A DNA stretch of 64,000 nucleotides, taken from the NCBI GenBank assembly GCA_022509165.1, contig JAFLTT010000002.1, positions 218,794 through 282,793 of the forward strand, read 5' to 3'. Positions within the stretch are counted from its first letter, which is position 1, and the number at the start of each line of letters is the position of its first letter. The notes beneath the pieces were generated by a model, which was given only the letters and a program-made list of their open reading frames with translations, searched no databases and was not told where the DNA came from. Below are positions 7,471-16,030 of the stretch, in pieces. This DNA is from Muribaculaceae bacterium (GTDB taxonomy: Bacteria > Bacteroidota > Bacteroidia > Bacteroidales > Muribaculaceae). The position numbers were made by a program, and so were the translations under genes.

Positions 7471-7512
7471 ATTGTCGGAAAGTGCTTGCCAAACTTCCCG
7501 ACAATTTTTTTG
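7471..7512 (+). terminator. Rho-independent terminator
   Basis: ATTGTCGG-A-AAGT (7471-7483) pairs with AACTT-CCCGACAAT (7492-7504), with one mismatch, and is followed by a run of T to 7511. It ends the short transcript that begins near 7277. Confidence 0.75.
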
Positions 7513-7616
7513 GTGTCCAAACCTGTAATAAACTTCTCCACCGCGATTAGCTGAGGACACAAATCTTCCTCTCCTCATTTTCAATAACTGTGCCATAGCA
7601 CAAAAACCAAAAAAAT

Positions 7617-8207
7617 ATGAATTTCAAGTTTGAAAAGGATAATGTGTTTTTTACATCAGATACGCACTTCAACCACGCTAACATAATAAAGTTTTGTCAA
7701 CGTCCATTCAAGGATGTAGATGAGATGAATGAAACACTTATGATGAACTGGAACAAGGTGGTAGGACCCGATGATACTGTTTTTCACCTTGGAGATTTTT
7801 GTCTTGGAGGTTCAGCAGAATGGACCAGAATTCTTGACCGGCTTAACGGCAAGATATATCTTATCCTTGGGAATCACGATTTGAAGAATATTCGTCAAGG
7901 GTTCCTAAAGAGGTTTGAAAATGTTGCCATGGCAATGTGCATACAGATAGGGAAGAATAGAATTCATCTTAGCCACTATCCATATCTTTGTTTTGAAGGA
8001 GGGTATCATAATGATATATGGCAATTGTTCGGGCACGTACATACCAGAGTAGCAAATACCGGTTTTGATGCAGCACGCCTACAATTTCTATACCCGACAC
8101 AACTGGATGTTGGAGTAGACAATTCAAATTATACTCCATTGTCATTTGATCAGGTAGAAAGAAAAATAAAAATTCAAATAGAAAACCAAAAAGCAAATAA
8201 GTTATGA
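7617..8207 (+). CDS. Calcineurin-like metallophosphoesterase
   Basis: The 196-residue protein shows the dinuclear metal motifs in order: SDTHFNH (residues 14-20), GDFCLGG (about 60), GNHD (about 88), SHYP (about 120) and GHVHTR (about 139). This short form with DTHFNH and the insert FEGGYHNDIWQLFGHVH is common on phages and accessory elements. The substrate is unknown; members hydrolyse phosphodiesters or phosphomonoesters. Its stop overlaps the start of the next metallophosphoesterase gene (ATGA at 8204-8207), so the two are probably co-translated. Confidence 0.85.
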   Translation: MNFKFEKDNVFFTSDTHFNHANIIKFCQRPFKDVDEMNETLMMNWNKVVGPDDTVFHLGDFCLGGSAEWTRILDRLNGKIYLILGNHDLKNIRQGFLKRFENVAMAMCIQIGKNRIHLSHYPYLCFEGGYHNDIWQLFGHVHTRVANTGFDAARLQFLYPTQLDVGVDNSNYTPLSFDQVERKIKIQIENQKANKL

Positions 8208-8968
8208 AGATACAATATGCATCAGATTTGCATCTGGAATTTTGTGACAACAGTAGATGGCTCAAAGAGAATCCATTGATTCCGGTAGGAGAGATCCTCG
8301 TTTTAGCCGGAGATATCGGTTATCTGGGTGATGAGAATTATAGTGTACATCCATTTTGGGATTTCTGTGCAGAGAATTTCCACCAAACGATTGTGGTGCC
8401 CGGTAATCATGAACTTTATAAGGATTTTGACATCAACGACCTACATGAAGGCTGGCAATTGGAAATCAGACCGAATGTCGGAGTTTATTATAACTCCGTG
8501 ATTCCCTTAGCTGAAGATATCGACCTAATAACCTCCATCTTGTGGTCAAAGATACCTCCGTATGAAGAGTATCAAACCGAAAGGGGAGTGACAGATTTCC
8601 ACCGGATCAGGAATGGAAAATTCAGGCTTTCAGCTGTACGTTTCAATCAAGAACATGAGAAATGCCGCGAATTCATTGAAAGAAGTGTCGCAACCAGTAA
8701 AGCAAAACATATAATTGTAGCAACTCATCATGTCCCATCTTTTGAACTGATGGCCGATGAATTCAAGGGAAGTCCTATAAACGGGGCCTTCACCGTTGAA
8801 ATGGGTGATTATATTGCTAATAGCCCAATTGAATATTGGATCTATGGACATTCCCATCGGAATATCAATAAGCAGATTGGAATTACCCGTTGCATAAGTA
8901 ATCAGTTAGGCTATACCTTCCACAATGAACACAAGATGTTTAATCCCTCAGCCAGCATCGAAATCTAA
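8204..8968 (+). CDS. Calcineurin-like metallophosphoesterase, second of a pair
   Basis: The 254-residue protein has the motifs SDLHLEF (residues 6-12), GDIGYL (about 37), GNHELYKD (about 67), THHVPS (about 172) and GHSHRN (about 213). It belongs to the cytosolic metallophosphoesterase superfamily and is more distant from its neighbour than a recent duplication would be. The start codon overlaps the preceding stop. The gene converges on the fic pseudogene, with a 14-bp inverted repeat between them. The role is unknown. Confidence 0.85.
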   Translation: MKIQYASDLHLEFCDNSRWLKENPLIPVGEILVLAGDIGYLGDENYSVHPFWDFCAENFHQTIVVPGNHELYKDFDINDLHEGWQLEIRPNVGVYYNSVIPLAEDIDLITSILWSKIPPYEEYQTERGVTDFHRIRNGKFRLSAVRFNQEHEKCREFIERSVATSKAKHIIVATHHVPSFELMADEFKGSPINGAFTVEMGDYIANSPIEYWIYGHSHRNINKQIGITRCISNQLGYTFHNEHKMFNPSASIEI

Positions 8969-8975
8969 TTTACCT

Positions 8976-9018
8976 AAAACGTCATTTTGACGTTTTGAAT
9001 ATGCCAAAATGACGTTTT
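8976..9018. terminator. Hairpin between convergent genes, possible bidirectional terminator
   Basis: AAAACGTCATTTTG (8976-8989) and CAAAATGACGTTTT (9005-9018) form a perfect 14-bp stem. The left arm also belongs to an overlapping palindrome, AAAACGTCA / TGACGTTTT (8976-8996). There is no long T-run, so termination in both directions is inferred mainly from position. Confidence 0.5.
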
Positions 9019-9073
9019 GAAAACTCCAATATGAAAGATTTAATTTTTATTTTTTTCTTCAAATTTTGTCATG

Positions 9074-10123
9074 TTATTTAAGGATTTGCCATTTGCCTGT
9101 CTTATCTGACCCATCTCTTTTTATAAAGCCTAATTTCTTAAGTTCTCGGGTTGCTCGTTTCGCTGTGGATTCAGAAATATTAAAGATATTCATAAGTTCG
9201 GAATGAGTAATATCCGGGTTTTCTCGTATGGCCATATAGATTCTTTTCAGACCTTCCTTTAATTCTTTTACAGTATCATTCCGTGAGTTTACAGTGTCAT
9301 TTACAGTGTCAAATTGAGAATTTACAGTGTCAGCCTCTTGATACTGTGAAACTCGGTGGTTGAGGTTGGCGACATGATGACGCAGCATTGTGTCCTGTGC
9401 TATAGTTGAATCGTCATTTTCCCGACTGTCGACCAACGACTGGATATATTCTCCCTTGTCCTCTTTTCTTACAATAGATGGAATAAGTCCCAGCTGATGC
9501 TGAATCATATTCATCAGCAATCTTGTAGTCCGTCCATTACCGTCAACCCAAGGATGAATAGTTATTAGTCGGAAATGAGCTTCAAAACTCAAACGGAAAC
9601 AGGCGGCTATATCTTTCTTGTCAATTTGTGTTATCTTTTCATTAAGCCATTTGCAGAAATCATTTACAGCGCGTGGGACCTTATTATAAGCAAGATAACT
9701 TTATCCTCCAATTCCGGCACTGACATTACATAACCGGAACTCTCCTTTAGACGAGTCAAATTTTCCGGCAATATTTGAATATTCACTTCCAGTACGCTGC
9801 ATCACAAGAGCCGCAAGCTGTTGTAATAATTGTGCAGTGTACAGAGGATTTTCTGAAGTTATTTGAAAAGCCTGAAGATGGGCATCTTTCAGGTCGACGT
9901 TCATCATCTGCTCCGATAATGAGCGCCCCTTTGCGCCAATGCCTTCATCAAATAGCAGTTGGTTTTCAATTTCAGTAACGGTAGAGCCTTCAATGGCCGT
10001 AGAATGAGTTACAATAGAGTAGAGGTAGAACCTTTGATAGTTCACCTGTTCCTCAACTCCGGAAGCTAAATACGCTTTCAACGCTTCCCCTATCTGTATG
10101 TCAAGACTTTTATCCATAATCAA
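9074..10123 (-). pseudogene. Fic/DOC family protein gene interrupted by one in-frame stop codon
   Basis: Read through, the frame gives 349 codons before the final stop. The N-terminal part carries the Fic_N-like segment THSTAIEGSTVTEIE, in which the (S/T)xxxE(G/N) inhibitory-type motif is visible. The catalytic motif HPWVDGNGRTTR sits in the second half and the C-terminus is a winged helix. A TAA at 9701-9703 cuts the frame after NVSAGIGG (codon 141), upstream of the active site; the frame downstream is intact (SYLAYNKVPRAVNDF). Fic enzymes transfer AMP or other groups to target proteins. Only restart from an internal TTG near 9592 could express the active-site part. A TVN-repeat linker is encoded at 9240-9340. 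Confidence 0.8.
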
Positions 10124-10245
10124 TAATCAATTTATCTCTTTTACACCTTTCTTTTAATTTTAGAGATTGATCATCTTTTGAACTGAATCTTACAAGCCTA
10201 TGCCAAATCTCTCATTTATAGTAATTCCTCTTAAGTCATAATTTA

Positions 10246-11076
10246 TTATATTATTAGTTTCTCCCGATGTTTTTCAAGGAATTTTTGAGAAGGCATATAA
10301 TTTGAAGGTAATTCTATCTTCTTTCCTTCAAAATTTAAGAAATATTTTTTAAATGCATCAGATGAGAACTCCTCTTTTAAAATAGGACTCAAAATCATTT
10401 GATAATTTTCATCAAAAGATATTAAATGTTTATCAAATGCAGCGTCATAAGTAGCACTTAGACATAAACCATTTTCAGGATTTAATCTAGTGGCCTTATT
10501 TTCAGACCATGGAATAATATGACTTGCTCGTAGAACATCCGGGACATCAATTCCTGTAACACAACATTTATGAGAATAAATTTCTAGTAAGATTGCCCTA
10601 AAGATATCTTGACCAATTCTTCTTTTTAATCTTACTTCCTTTTCAGTTCCTATATCATTAATTTTATATTGTTTTTGAATAAGTCGTGAAATCCTTGATG
10701 CTGAAATATTGGAACTTAATGCAAAATTAGCCACGCCTTGAGCATATTTGAGGTGAATAAATTCCCCATATTTTTTTATCGCTGCACTACAAAAACCGCC
10801 TCCAGGATAACTCGTTTGTTTTCTTTGCATCAGATTAATTAAATCAAAAGCAGACGATTCCTTTCTTTTAAATTTAAATTCTTCCTCAACTACAAATTCA
10901 ATTATATTATCAATCAGAAATGGATCTTGTAGTTCAAAAATAGATTGAGAACCTAAATTGAAAAGATTAGCTAGATGAATCAATTCATCAATTAATTCAA
11001 CGGCAGTGTGATATGAAGCGGGAGTTCCACTATTCTTTGCAGGAAAGGATTTATATAAATATTCTTTAAAAGTCAT
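10246..11076 (-). CDS. HNH endonuclease domain protein (HNH_2 type), putative restriction endonuclease
   Basis: The protein has 276 residues. The C-terminal HNH module reads CCVTG (171-175), RASHIIPWSENKATR (183-197, His186), NPENGLCLSATYDAAFD (199-215) and HLISF (217-221), which matches the HNH_2 family (PF13391) found in restriction enzymes. The N-terminal 150 residues are helical and probably bind DNA. The gene is in the same orientation as, and downstream of, a Dcm methyltransferase/ATPase/Vsr group, and could supply the nuclease of that system. It appears intact even though the ATPase gene is broken. Confidence 0.75.
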   Translation of the reverse strand: MTFKEYLYKSFPAKNSGTPASYHTAVELIDELIHLANLFNLGSQSIFELQDPFLIDNIIEFVVEEEFKFKRKESSAFDLINLMQRKQTSYPGGGFCSAAIKKYGEFIHLKYAQGVANFALSSNISASRISRLIQKQYKINDIGTEKEVRLKRRIGQDIFRAILLEIYSHKCCVTGIDVPDVLRASHIIPWSENKATRLNPENGLCLSATYDAAFDKHLISFDENYQMILSPILKEEFSSDAFKKYFLNFEGKKIELPSNYMPSQKFLEKHREKLII

Positions 11077-11141
11077 AAAGAAATTTATTTTTAAACACTC
11101 ACTGTTTCTTTAAGTTTTATTAATGTGTTAAATATATGATT

Positions 11142-11366
11142 TTAGGTTTCCCCATTTTCGGCAAAATGTTTTTCTTCATCTTTCCAAAGATATTGTATCA
11201 CCTCTTTTACATCTTGTTTAAGTTTTTGAGTAACTAATTGTGTATATAAAATGGCTTCTTTAGTGAATCCAGTTTTACAAATCCAGTGGTTTCCCTCAAT
11301 AAGTTTATTAAGAGCTTCTTCAGGATTATTACCCGAAGCTCTGCCTAGGACTTGGCAATTCTCCAC
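11142..11366 (-). CDS. Hypothetical protein, 74 residues, uncertain start
   Basis: The frame starts at a GTG (11364-11366) with MENCQVLGRASGNNPEEALNK and ends ...HFAENGET. I do not recognise the family. The frame stays open upstream for 27 codons to a TAA at 11448-11450, and the upstream codons read GLYRGPNPDYP directly before the GTG, which looks like coding sequence. No ATG, GTG or TTG lies in that extension. The true start may therefore be lost, or a frameshift at the A7 run near 11429 may have cut off the N-terminus. It sits between vsr and the HNH gene, so it may be a remnant of the same restriction locus. Confidence 0.5.
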   Translation of the reverse strand: MENCQVLGRASGNNPEEALNKLIEGNHWICKTGFTKEAILYTQLVTQKLKQDVKEVIQYLWKDEEKHFAENGET

Positions 11367-11693
11367 CGGATAATCTGGATTTGGTCCTCTGTATAACCCT
11401 CTGTGGTTTAAAAAAGATATTCTTTCTTTTTTTATGTGTGATTTAATTTAAGATGTTGATTCAAACACTAAATCAGAACTTCCTTGTAGAGCTGATTGGC
11501 GACCAATTTTTTTGCGGCTAAAAGGGAGTTCTGTTATATTAAATAAGTTATTTATATTGGTCGGTATTTGTATGCGCTGAACTCAAAAGATGAATTACAA
11601 AGTTAATCATTTTTCATGATTTTCCTTGGTTGTGCAAAGAAAACACAAAGTACTGCCAACTTTGGGCAGTATAAATTTAAAGAATCATAAAAA
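11367..11693. other. Intergenic region downstream of vsr
   Basis: These 327 bases contain the open upstream extension of the 74-residue frame, then AT-rich sequence. A weak hairpin ATTGG / CCAAT followed by seven T (about 11490-11511, forward strand) and an outer near-inverted repeat CAGAACTTCC / GGGAGTTCTG are visible. I see no further gene. Confidence 0.5.
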
Positions 11694-12185
11694 TCATTGA
11701 TATTCTTCCTCCGGTTCAGCCGCTATTATAACCGGATTCTCTTCAAAATTGTCAGATGAATCAGTACGAAGTATTTGATTATATAAGGATTCCAGCCTTT
11801 CTTGCATGCCCGCTACTTTCTTTATTTCACATTCCCAGACACGGATTACCCGCCAACCTTCTGTTTGTAAAACGTATTCGTTTGCAATATCTCTTGCTTT
11901 GTTCCTTCTTATCTTTTGTTCCCAGAAAAATTCATTTGTTTTTGGCAAACGAGAATACTTGCAACCATCATGACCATGCCAGAAGCAACCATTGACAAAT
12001 ATAACTGTCTTGTATTTGGGCAGAACAATATCTGGACTCCCTGCCAATTTCTTCACGTGAACTCGAAAACGCAGACCCTTTGAGAAAAGATACTTCCGTA
12101 TAATCATCTCCGGCTTCGTATCTTTTCCCTTAATAGCAGCCATTATTTTGCTTCTTTGAATTTCAGTATTAGAATTAGTATTCAA
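11694..12185 (-). CDS. vsr: Very short patch repair endonuclease Vsr
   Basis: The 163-residue protein matches Vsr along its length: SKIMAAIKGKDTKPEMIIRK at the N-terminus, GSPDIVLPKYKTVIFVNGCF with the catalytic aspartate D52, then WHGHDGCKY with the zinc/active-site histidines 70 and 72, and ending WRVIRVWECE. Vsr nicks T:G mismatches produced by deamination of 5-methylcytosine and protects the target site of a cytosine methyltransferase. It lies directly downstream of the Dcm/ATPase genes and overlaps the ATPase pseudogene by 4 bases. The C-terminal tail after about residue 135 (DSSDNFEENPVII) is an extra acidic extension. Confidence 0.95.
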   Translation of the reverse strand: MNTNSNTEIQRSKIMAAIKGKDTKPEMIIRKYLFSKGLRFRVHVKKLAGSPDIVLPKYKTVIFVNGCFWHGHDGCKYSRLPKTNEFFWEQKIRRNKARDIANEYVLQTEGWRVIRVWECEIKKVAGMQERLESLYNQILRTDSSDNFEENPVIIAAEPEEEYQ

Positions 12186-14108
12186 ATTGAGTCTATTAAT
12201 TTTTTAATTTTACCTATACCTTTTTGTTTCTGTATGTATTCTGAATAACTTTGTAAAGATTCAAATATTATCTGGTCGTAAGTAATAATACGCGCATCTC
12301 CTGCTAATTTTTGATTTGCTTGTTCTAAAGTCATTTCATCTGGTAGAATTTCTTTTCCTATGATGCAAATTGCTTCGATAGGTTCATGCCCCCTATTAAC
12401 AGCATTTAAACACTTTTGTAAGGCATTTCTATATTTATAAACTTGTTCATGAAGACTAAAAACATTAACTTTATACGTGGGAACATATCTTTTTAATTCA
12501 ACAATAATATGCTTCCCAGTGGAACTAATATATCTGATGTCTAAACGGGCATTTTGTTCTTCCTTGGAAAGTCCTGCATTGATTGTATTAAACTCTTTGC
12601 TCACTCCTTATTCTAATCGTTCAGTACCAACAACTGCTCTTTCCCAAGATGGATTTAACAACCATAAATTGTCAAAAATATATTTTTGTAAAACTTTTTC
12701 TTTTGCATTTTGATCACAACAGTCTGCAAGTTGTTGAACAACCTTTAATCTTTCATTTGCAATATCCCAATATAATGTTGCTTCGATATCTTGTAAATCT
12801 GCAAATACATCCCCAAATTTCACGATATCTTGAATAATATCATCATCATTATCTAAAAATGATAATTTGTCATTTAATTTTAATCTTTCAATTGCTAGTA
12901 TTCCATATTTTAGAAGCTCTCTTTTTTGGTTTCATCTTCATCAAAACGCATGGATTCTATTGATGCAAATAAACGTTGTGCATATTTTTTAGTAGATGGT
13001 TTAAGATTATTATACCATTCTTTAATAATAGGAATTGAATTTAAAATTTTCTCTGTTGATTTTTCTTTTCTTAAATCTGTCCAAGTTCGTTGAATATTTT
13101 TTAAAAGTGTATAGATATGGGATTTTAAAGCAATATATCTTTCATCATCTTCAATGTATTGTTGTCTATTACTTGTCGAAATATCCTTTGAATTGTCATC
13201 ATCAAGAAAATCCGCATTTATTTCTCCTATAACGTAAGAAGAATAAACACCTCCTTCACCATAGGAGGATAAAACATCTTCCTGAGCTAATTTTCCTCTT
13301 GTAATTAAACTGATTTTATTATTGCCTTCGATATCACTAGGTTTCCCTGCCGTCCCAATCCAGCCTGTTATTTTAAATTGATCATTAATTTTGCCATCTA
13401 GAGATGCTTGTATGGTTAAATTATCTAATTTTTTAAAGACGGATCTAATTCGCCTATAGGCCATATGAATTGGATTCTATTAAAAAAATCTCGATCTTCT
13501 ATAGATATTGGTTTGTCATTTAAAATAATATTAAAATTTGATCCGATAATAGTGAAACGTCTAGCTAATCTTTTTCTTAAAAATTCAGCAGTACGATTAA
13601 TATTCTTTTTAAAGTTTTTAATAACTAGCTTAGTACCTGTTATAAATGGAAAGTCTACAAAGTCTATTTCTTTGGGAGTGTACAATCTATTTGTTGATGT
13701 GATTTCTCTTTCAATATCCTCCCTAGATAAACAAAAAGCATTTTTTTGATTGTCTTTCTTTGTGTATATTTTAATTGTATCTGCAATAGAAAGCAAGGAT
13801 AATTTTCCGATACCCTTTCTTCCCATTACGGGCCTCTTGAATTTTGAAGACAACGCTTCTCCATTTATTCTTTTTTGATATCCTACACATAGATATTTAT
13901 TATTGATATCATCTAGAGTCATTCCACATCCATTATCGCTTATTTCTATTGTGTCGCTTTCTTGGTCACATGTGATAATGACTTCCGTAGCATCGGCATC
14001 CCAGGCATTAGCTATCACTTCAGACAAAACTGCTGGAGTATTACTATATAAGTTTAATCCAAGATGATTTAAAACATTGAGATCTAATGTCATTTTAAAT
14101 TTTTCCAT
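12182..14108 (-). pseudogene. GHKL/HSP90-type ATPase gene of a restriction-type locus, disrupted three times
   Basis: Four frame segments belong to one protein of about 642 residues. The N-terminus has a GHKL ATPase fold: EVIANAWDADAT, DNGCGM and GRKGIGKLS. The first break is at an A6 run (T6 at 13429-13434, forward strand), where ELDPSLKN runs into a stop while KKLDNLTIQ continues in the -1 frame. The second is another A6 run (12922-12927), where DETKK continues as RELLKYGILAIERLK. The third is an in-frame TAA at 12608-12610, between WERAVVGTERLE and GVSKEFNT. Adding one A at each run makes the span exactly 643 codons. Such ATPases accompany Dcm-type methyltransferases and Vsr and may help restriction. 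The gene overlaps dcm by 14 bases. Confidence 0.8.
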
Positions 14109-15198
14109 ATTCTACAAGGTGCTTTATAACTGAGAAAGAAATTATTTCTCCTAATTTAGGTGGAACTGCATTGCCGATATATCTTGAAACTTTTGTTATA
14201 GAAACTTTGTTTTCGTCAGGGAAAAACTTATAATTCATTGGAAAAGTTTGTAGGAGAGCTGCTTCTCTAGCAGATATGGCCCTGTCTTGTTCTGGATGTC
14301 CGAATCTTCCATTGCCAATTCCTGTGCACTGAGTTGTCATTGTGGGAGACGGTTTATCCCACTCCATTCTTCCATACACGCTTCCAAAACTTTTCCCAGT
14401 ATCTTTTTTATGACATTCTAATAAAAGTTCTTTTGGCCATGTTTTCCAACTTCCTCCCTCTTTTGTGTGCTGAAGCCGTTTGATATTCATAGGGCTCAGA
14501 GAGCGACAACGATGAAGCGGATCTTCAGAAGATGATTCACCATGGTTCAAAGCTGGTAAATTACCAATTGCAGACCTTACAGTGGCATATTCATCCTTTG
14601 AATGAGTAGGAGGCAAAAGTTTTATTTCACCAAATTTTGAAGCTAAAAGAACTAATCTTTTTCGGGTTTGTGGCACACCATAATCAGGACAATAAACGAT
14701 ATTACACCATACACTATATCCTTGCTCTTGAAGCAAGGATATAAAATCCGGCAACACTGATTTTAAAGAAAAAGTACGAATCGCAGGGACATTTTCCATA
14801 GTTACAATATCTGGACTAGTTTCCTTAACTAAACGCCCAAATTCATATAACAGGTCGTATTTATTAGGATCCTTTTCTTTGTGTTTAAATGAATAGGAAG
14901 AAAAAGGCTGACATGGTGCACATCCTGCAAGAATCCGAATTGAATCATCGGAATATCTGTCCCTTATATCGGCTGCTGTTACTTCTGTGATGTCTTTATA
15001 AATGAACTTGCCTCCAGTATTGGTTTCATATGCATATTTACATGTGTAATCCAAATCAAAGCCGGCAAGAATATGGAATCCTGCTGTTTTCATGCCATAA
15101 CTCAACCCACCTATTCCACAGAACAAGTCTATCACCTCAATGGGTGGTAATATTGGCCGGTCCTTTTTAATCGAGGCATATAACTGCAATATTTCCAT
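14095..15198 (-). CDS. DNA (cytosine-5) methyltransferase
   Basis: The 367-residue protein has the full set of C5-methyltransferase motifs: motif I DLFCGIGGLSYG (24-35), motif IV GCAPCQPFSSYS (92-103) with the catalytic Cys96, motif VI MENVP (134-138), motif VIII QTRKRLVLLAS (about 177) and motifs IX/X with ARTAALLQTFP-like ISAREAALLQTFP and GNAVPP near the C-terminus. The target recognition region between VIII and IX is short. It is the first gene of a Dcm/ATPase/Vsr operon. A reverse-strand -7 box TATCTTTG lies at 15216-15223, 18 bases before the start. The enzyme appears intact, so the genome may be methylated although the partner ATPase is broken. Confidence 0.93.
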   Translation of the reverse strand: MEILQLYASIKKDRPILPPIEVIDLFCGIGGLSYGMKTAGFHILAGFDLDYTCKYAYETNTGGKFIYKDITEVTAADIRDRYSDDSIRILAGCAPCQPFSSYSFKHKEKDPNKYDLLYEFGRLVKETSPDIVTMENVPAIRTFSLKSVLPDFISLLQEQGYSVWCNIVYCPDYGVPQTRKRLVLLASKFGEIKLLPPTHSKDEYATVRSAIGNLPALNHGESSSEDPLHRCRSLSPMNIKRLQHTKEGGSWKTWPKELLLECHKKDTGKSFGSVYGRMEWDKPSPTMTTQCTGIGNGRFGHPEQDRAISAREAALLQTFPMNYKFFPDENKVSITKVSRYIGNAVPPKLGEIISFSVIKHLVEYGKI

Positions 15199-15387
15199 GT
15201 GGATATACTTCCTTACAAAGATAGTGATTTTTTATTTATTTTGGCGGTTTGTTTTATGGTTTTTCATAAGATAAAATTTTAGAATTTAGTAAAAACATTA
15301 TATGACAGTCTATTATCGTTTATGGCGGGAGGGGGTTGTGTTCGCGGCTGTCCCTAGTAATCTTTGCTGGACCATTAACTTTGAATT

Positions 15388-15492
15388 ATTTGAGTCGATT
15401 GTTTTGCCTATGGCACTGAGTGCCAGACTGGCTCATTACCCCGCTTCGCTTTGCATGAGCTGTCTGACATCCTCTAAACAATCACCTCGAAT
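15388..15492 (+). repeat. Structured element family, copy B (array unit 1)
   Basis: Outer stem ATTTGAG (15388-15394) / CTCGAAT (15486-15492); inner stem GATTGTTT / AAACAATC; hairpin TGCC-TAT-GGCA; motif CTGAGTGCC; long stem CAGACTGGCTCAT / ATGAGCTGTCTG; motif GACATCCTCT. The length is 105 bases. Followed by a 22-base linker. Confidence 0.7.
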
Positions 15493-15514
15493 TCGCAAAT
15501 CGGAGAAAAAGGTC

Positions 15515-15609
15515 ATTTGAGTCGAGATGGATTGCTTCGCAACCGAGTACCGCTTTAAGGTGCTACAAAGCGCACGTTGAGCGACATTCTCTTCCATCCC
15601 TCCTCGAAT
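15515..15609 (+). repeat. Structured element family, copy M (array unit 2, diverged)
   Basis: Same outer stem ATTTGAG (15515-15521) / CTCGAAT (15603-15609), but the inner stem is GATGGA / TCCATC, the small hairpin TTGC-TTC-GCAA, the conserved motif CCGAGTACC, the third stem CGCTTT / AAAGCG, and the 3' motif GACATTCTCT. Sequence differs from its neighbours while the layout is kept. Length 95 bases. Confidence 0.65.
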
Positions 15610-15630
15610 TCGCAAATCGGAGGTAAGGTC

Positions 15631-15735
15631 ATTTGAGTCGATTGTTTTGCCTAAGGCACTGAGTACCAGACTGGCTCATTACCCCGCTTCACTCTGCATG
15701 AGCTGTCTGACATCCTCTAAACAATCTTCTCGAAT
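15631..15735 (+). repeat. Structured element family, copy C (array unit 3)
   Basis: Near-identical to copy B, with 105 bases: ATTTGAG (15631-15637) / CTCGAAT (15729-15735), GATTGTTT / AAACAATC, TGCC-TAA-GGCA, CTGAGTACC, the CAGAC..GGCTCAT stem and GACATCCTCT. Differences from B fall mainly in loops (CTATGG to CTAAGG, CGCTTTG to CACTCTG). A hairpin GCAAATC / GATTTGC follows at 15738-15754. Confidence 0.7.
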
Positions 15736-15980
15736 TCGCAAATCAAAGATTTGCTCATTTTCCGATGCAGACTGTATAAAAGGCTAATAAATAATGAGTT
15801 ATCACCTCAAACGGTACAAATAATTTTACCGTAACTGTCTCATTTTCAATTTATTTGTCTTATTTTAGCCGTTGAAAGCACAATTCCTTGGCTTTCAGCC
15901 TTTTCGTATATCACATTTGTACCACTCGTCTCGAGCTTCCCGGACACTAAATTACACAAAATCCAACAATCGGACAAATA

Positions 15981-16012
15981 TTTTAAAATGTAATACAAAA
16001 GTATTATATTTG
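15981..16012 (+). promoter_or_regulatory. Promoter and operator of the YafQ-type toxin-antitoxin operon
   Basis: TTTT (15981-15984), 20 bases, TATATTTG (16005-16012) fit the Bacteroidota promoter with one mismatch. A perfect palindrome TAATAC (15991-15996) / GTATTA (16001-16006) lies inside the spacer and reaches the -7 box, which suggests autorepression by the antitoxin. The start codon at 16031 is about 12 bases after the predicted transcription start. Confidence 0.6.
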
Positions 16013-16030
16013 CACATAAATGATTTTATT

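Larger units (their letters stand above)
15199..16030. other. Large intergenic region holding a tandem array of structured elements
   Basis: This stretch of about 830 bases contains no credible protein gene. It holds three tandem members of the structured element family (15388-15735) joined by two near-identical linkers beginning TCGCAAATCGGAG, a short hairpin at the array end (GCAAATC / GATTTGC, 15738-15754), and at its right end the promoter and operator of the yafQ-type operon. Locally higher GC sets the array apart from the AT-rich neighbours. Confidence 0.7.

Noticed and set aside
12608..12610. Reassignment of TAA as a sense codon
   Set aside because: Many intact genes in the window end with TAA, so the in-frame TAA codons in fic and the ATPase gene are better explained as nonsense mutations.
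13425..13464. Programmed -1 frameshift at T TTA AAA in the ATPase gene
   Set aside because: The heptamer fits a slippery site, but a second frame change at an imperfect site and a downstream nonsense codon in the same gene make mutation or sequencing error more likely.
15302..15520. Open frame of 72 codons across the structured element array
   Set aside because: It runs through the stems of copy B and ends in the linker; the structure explains the sequence better than coding does.
15388..15735. CRISPR array
   Set aside because: Only three units, each much longer than a CRISPR repeat-spacer unit, with internal stems and similar interiors; no cas genes in the window.
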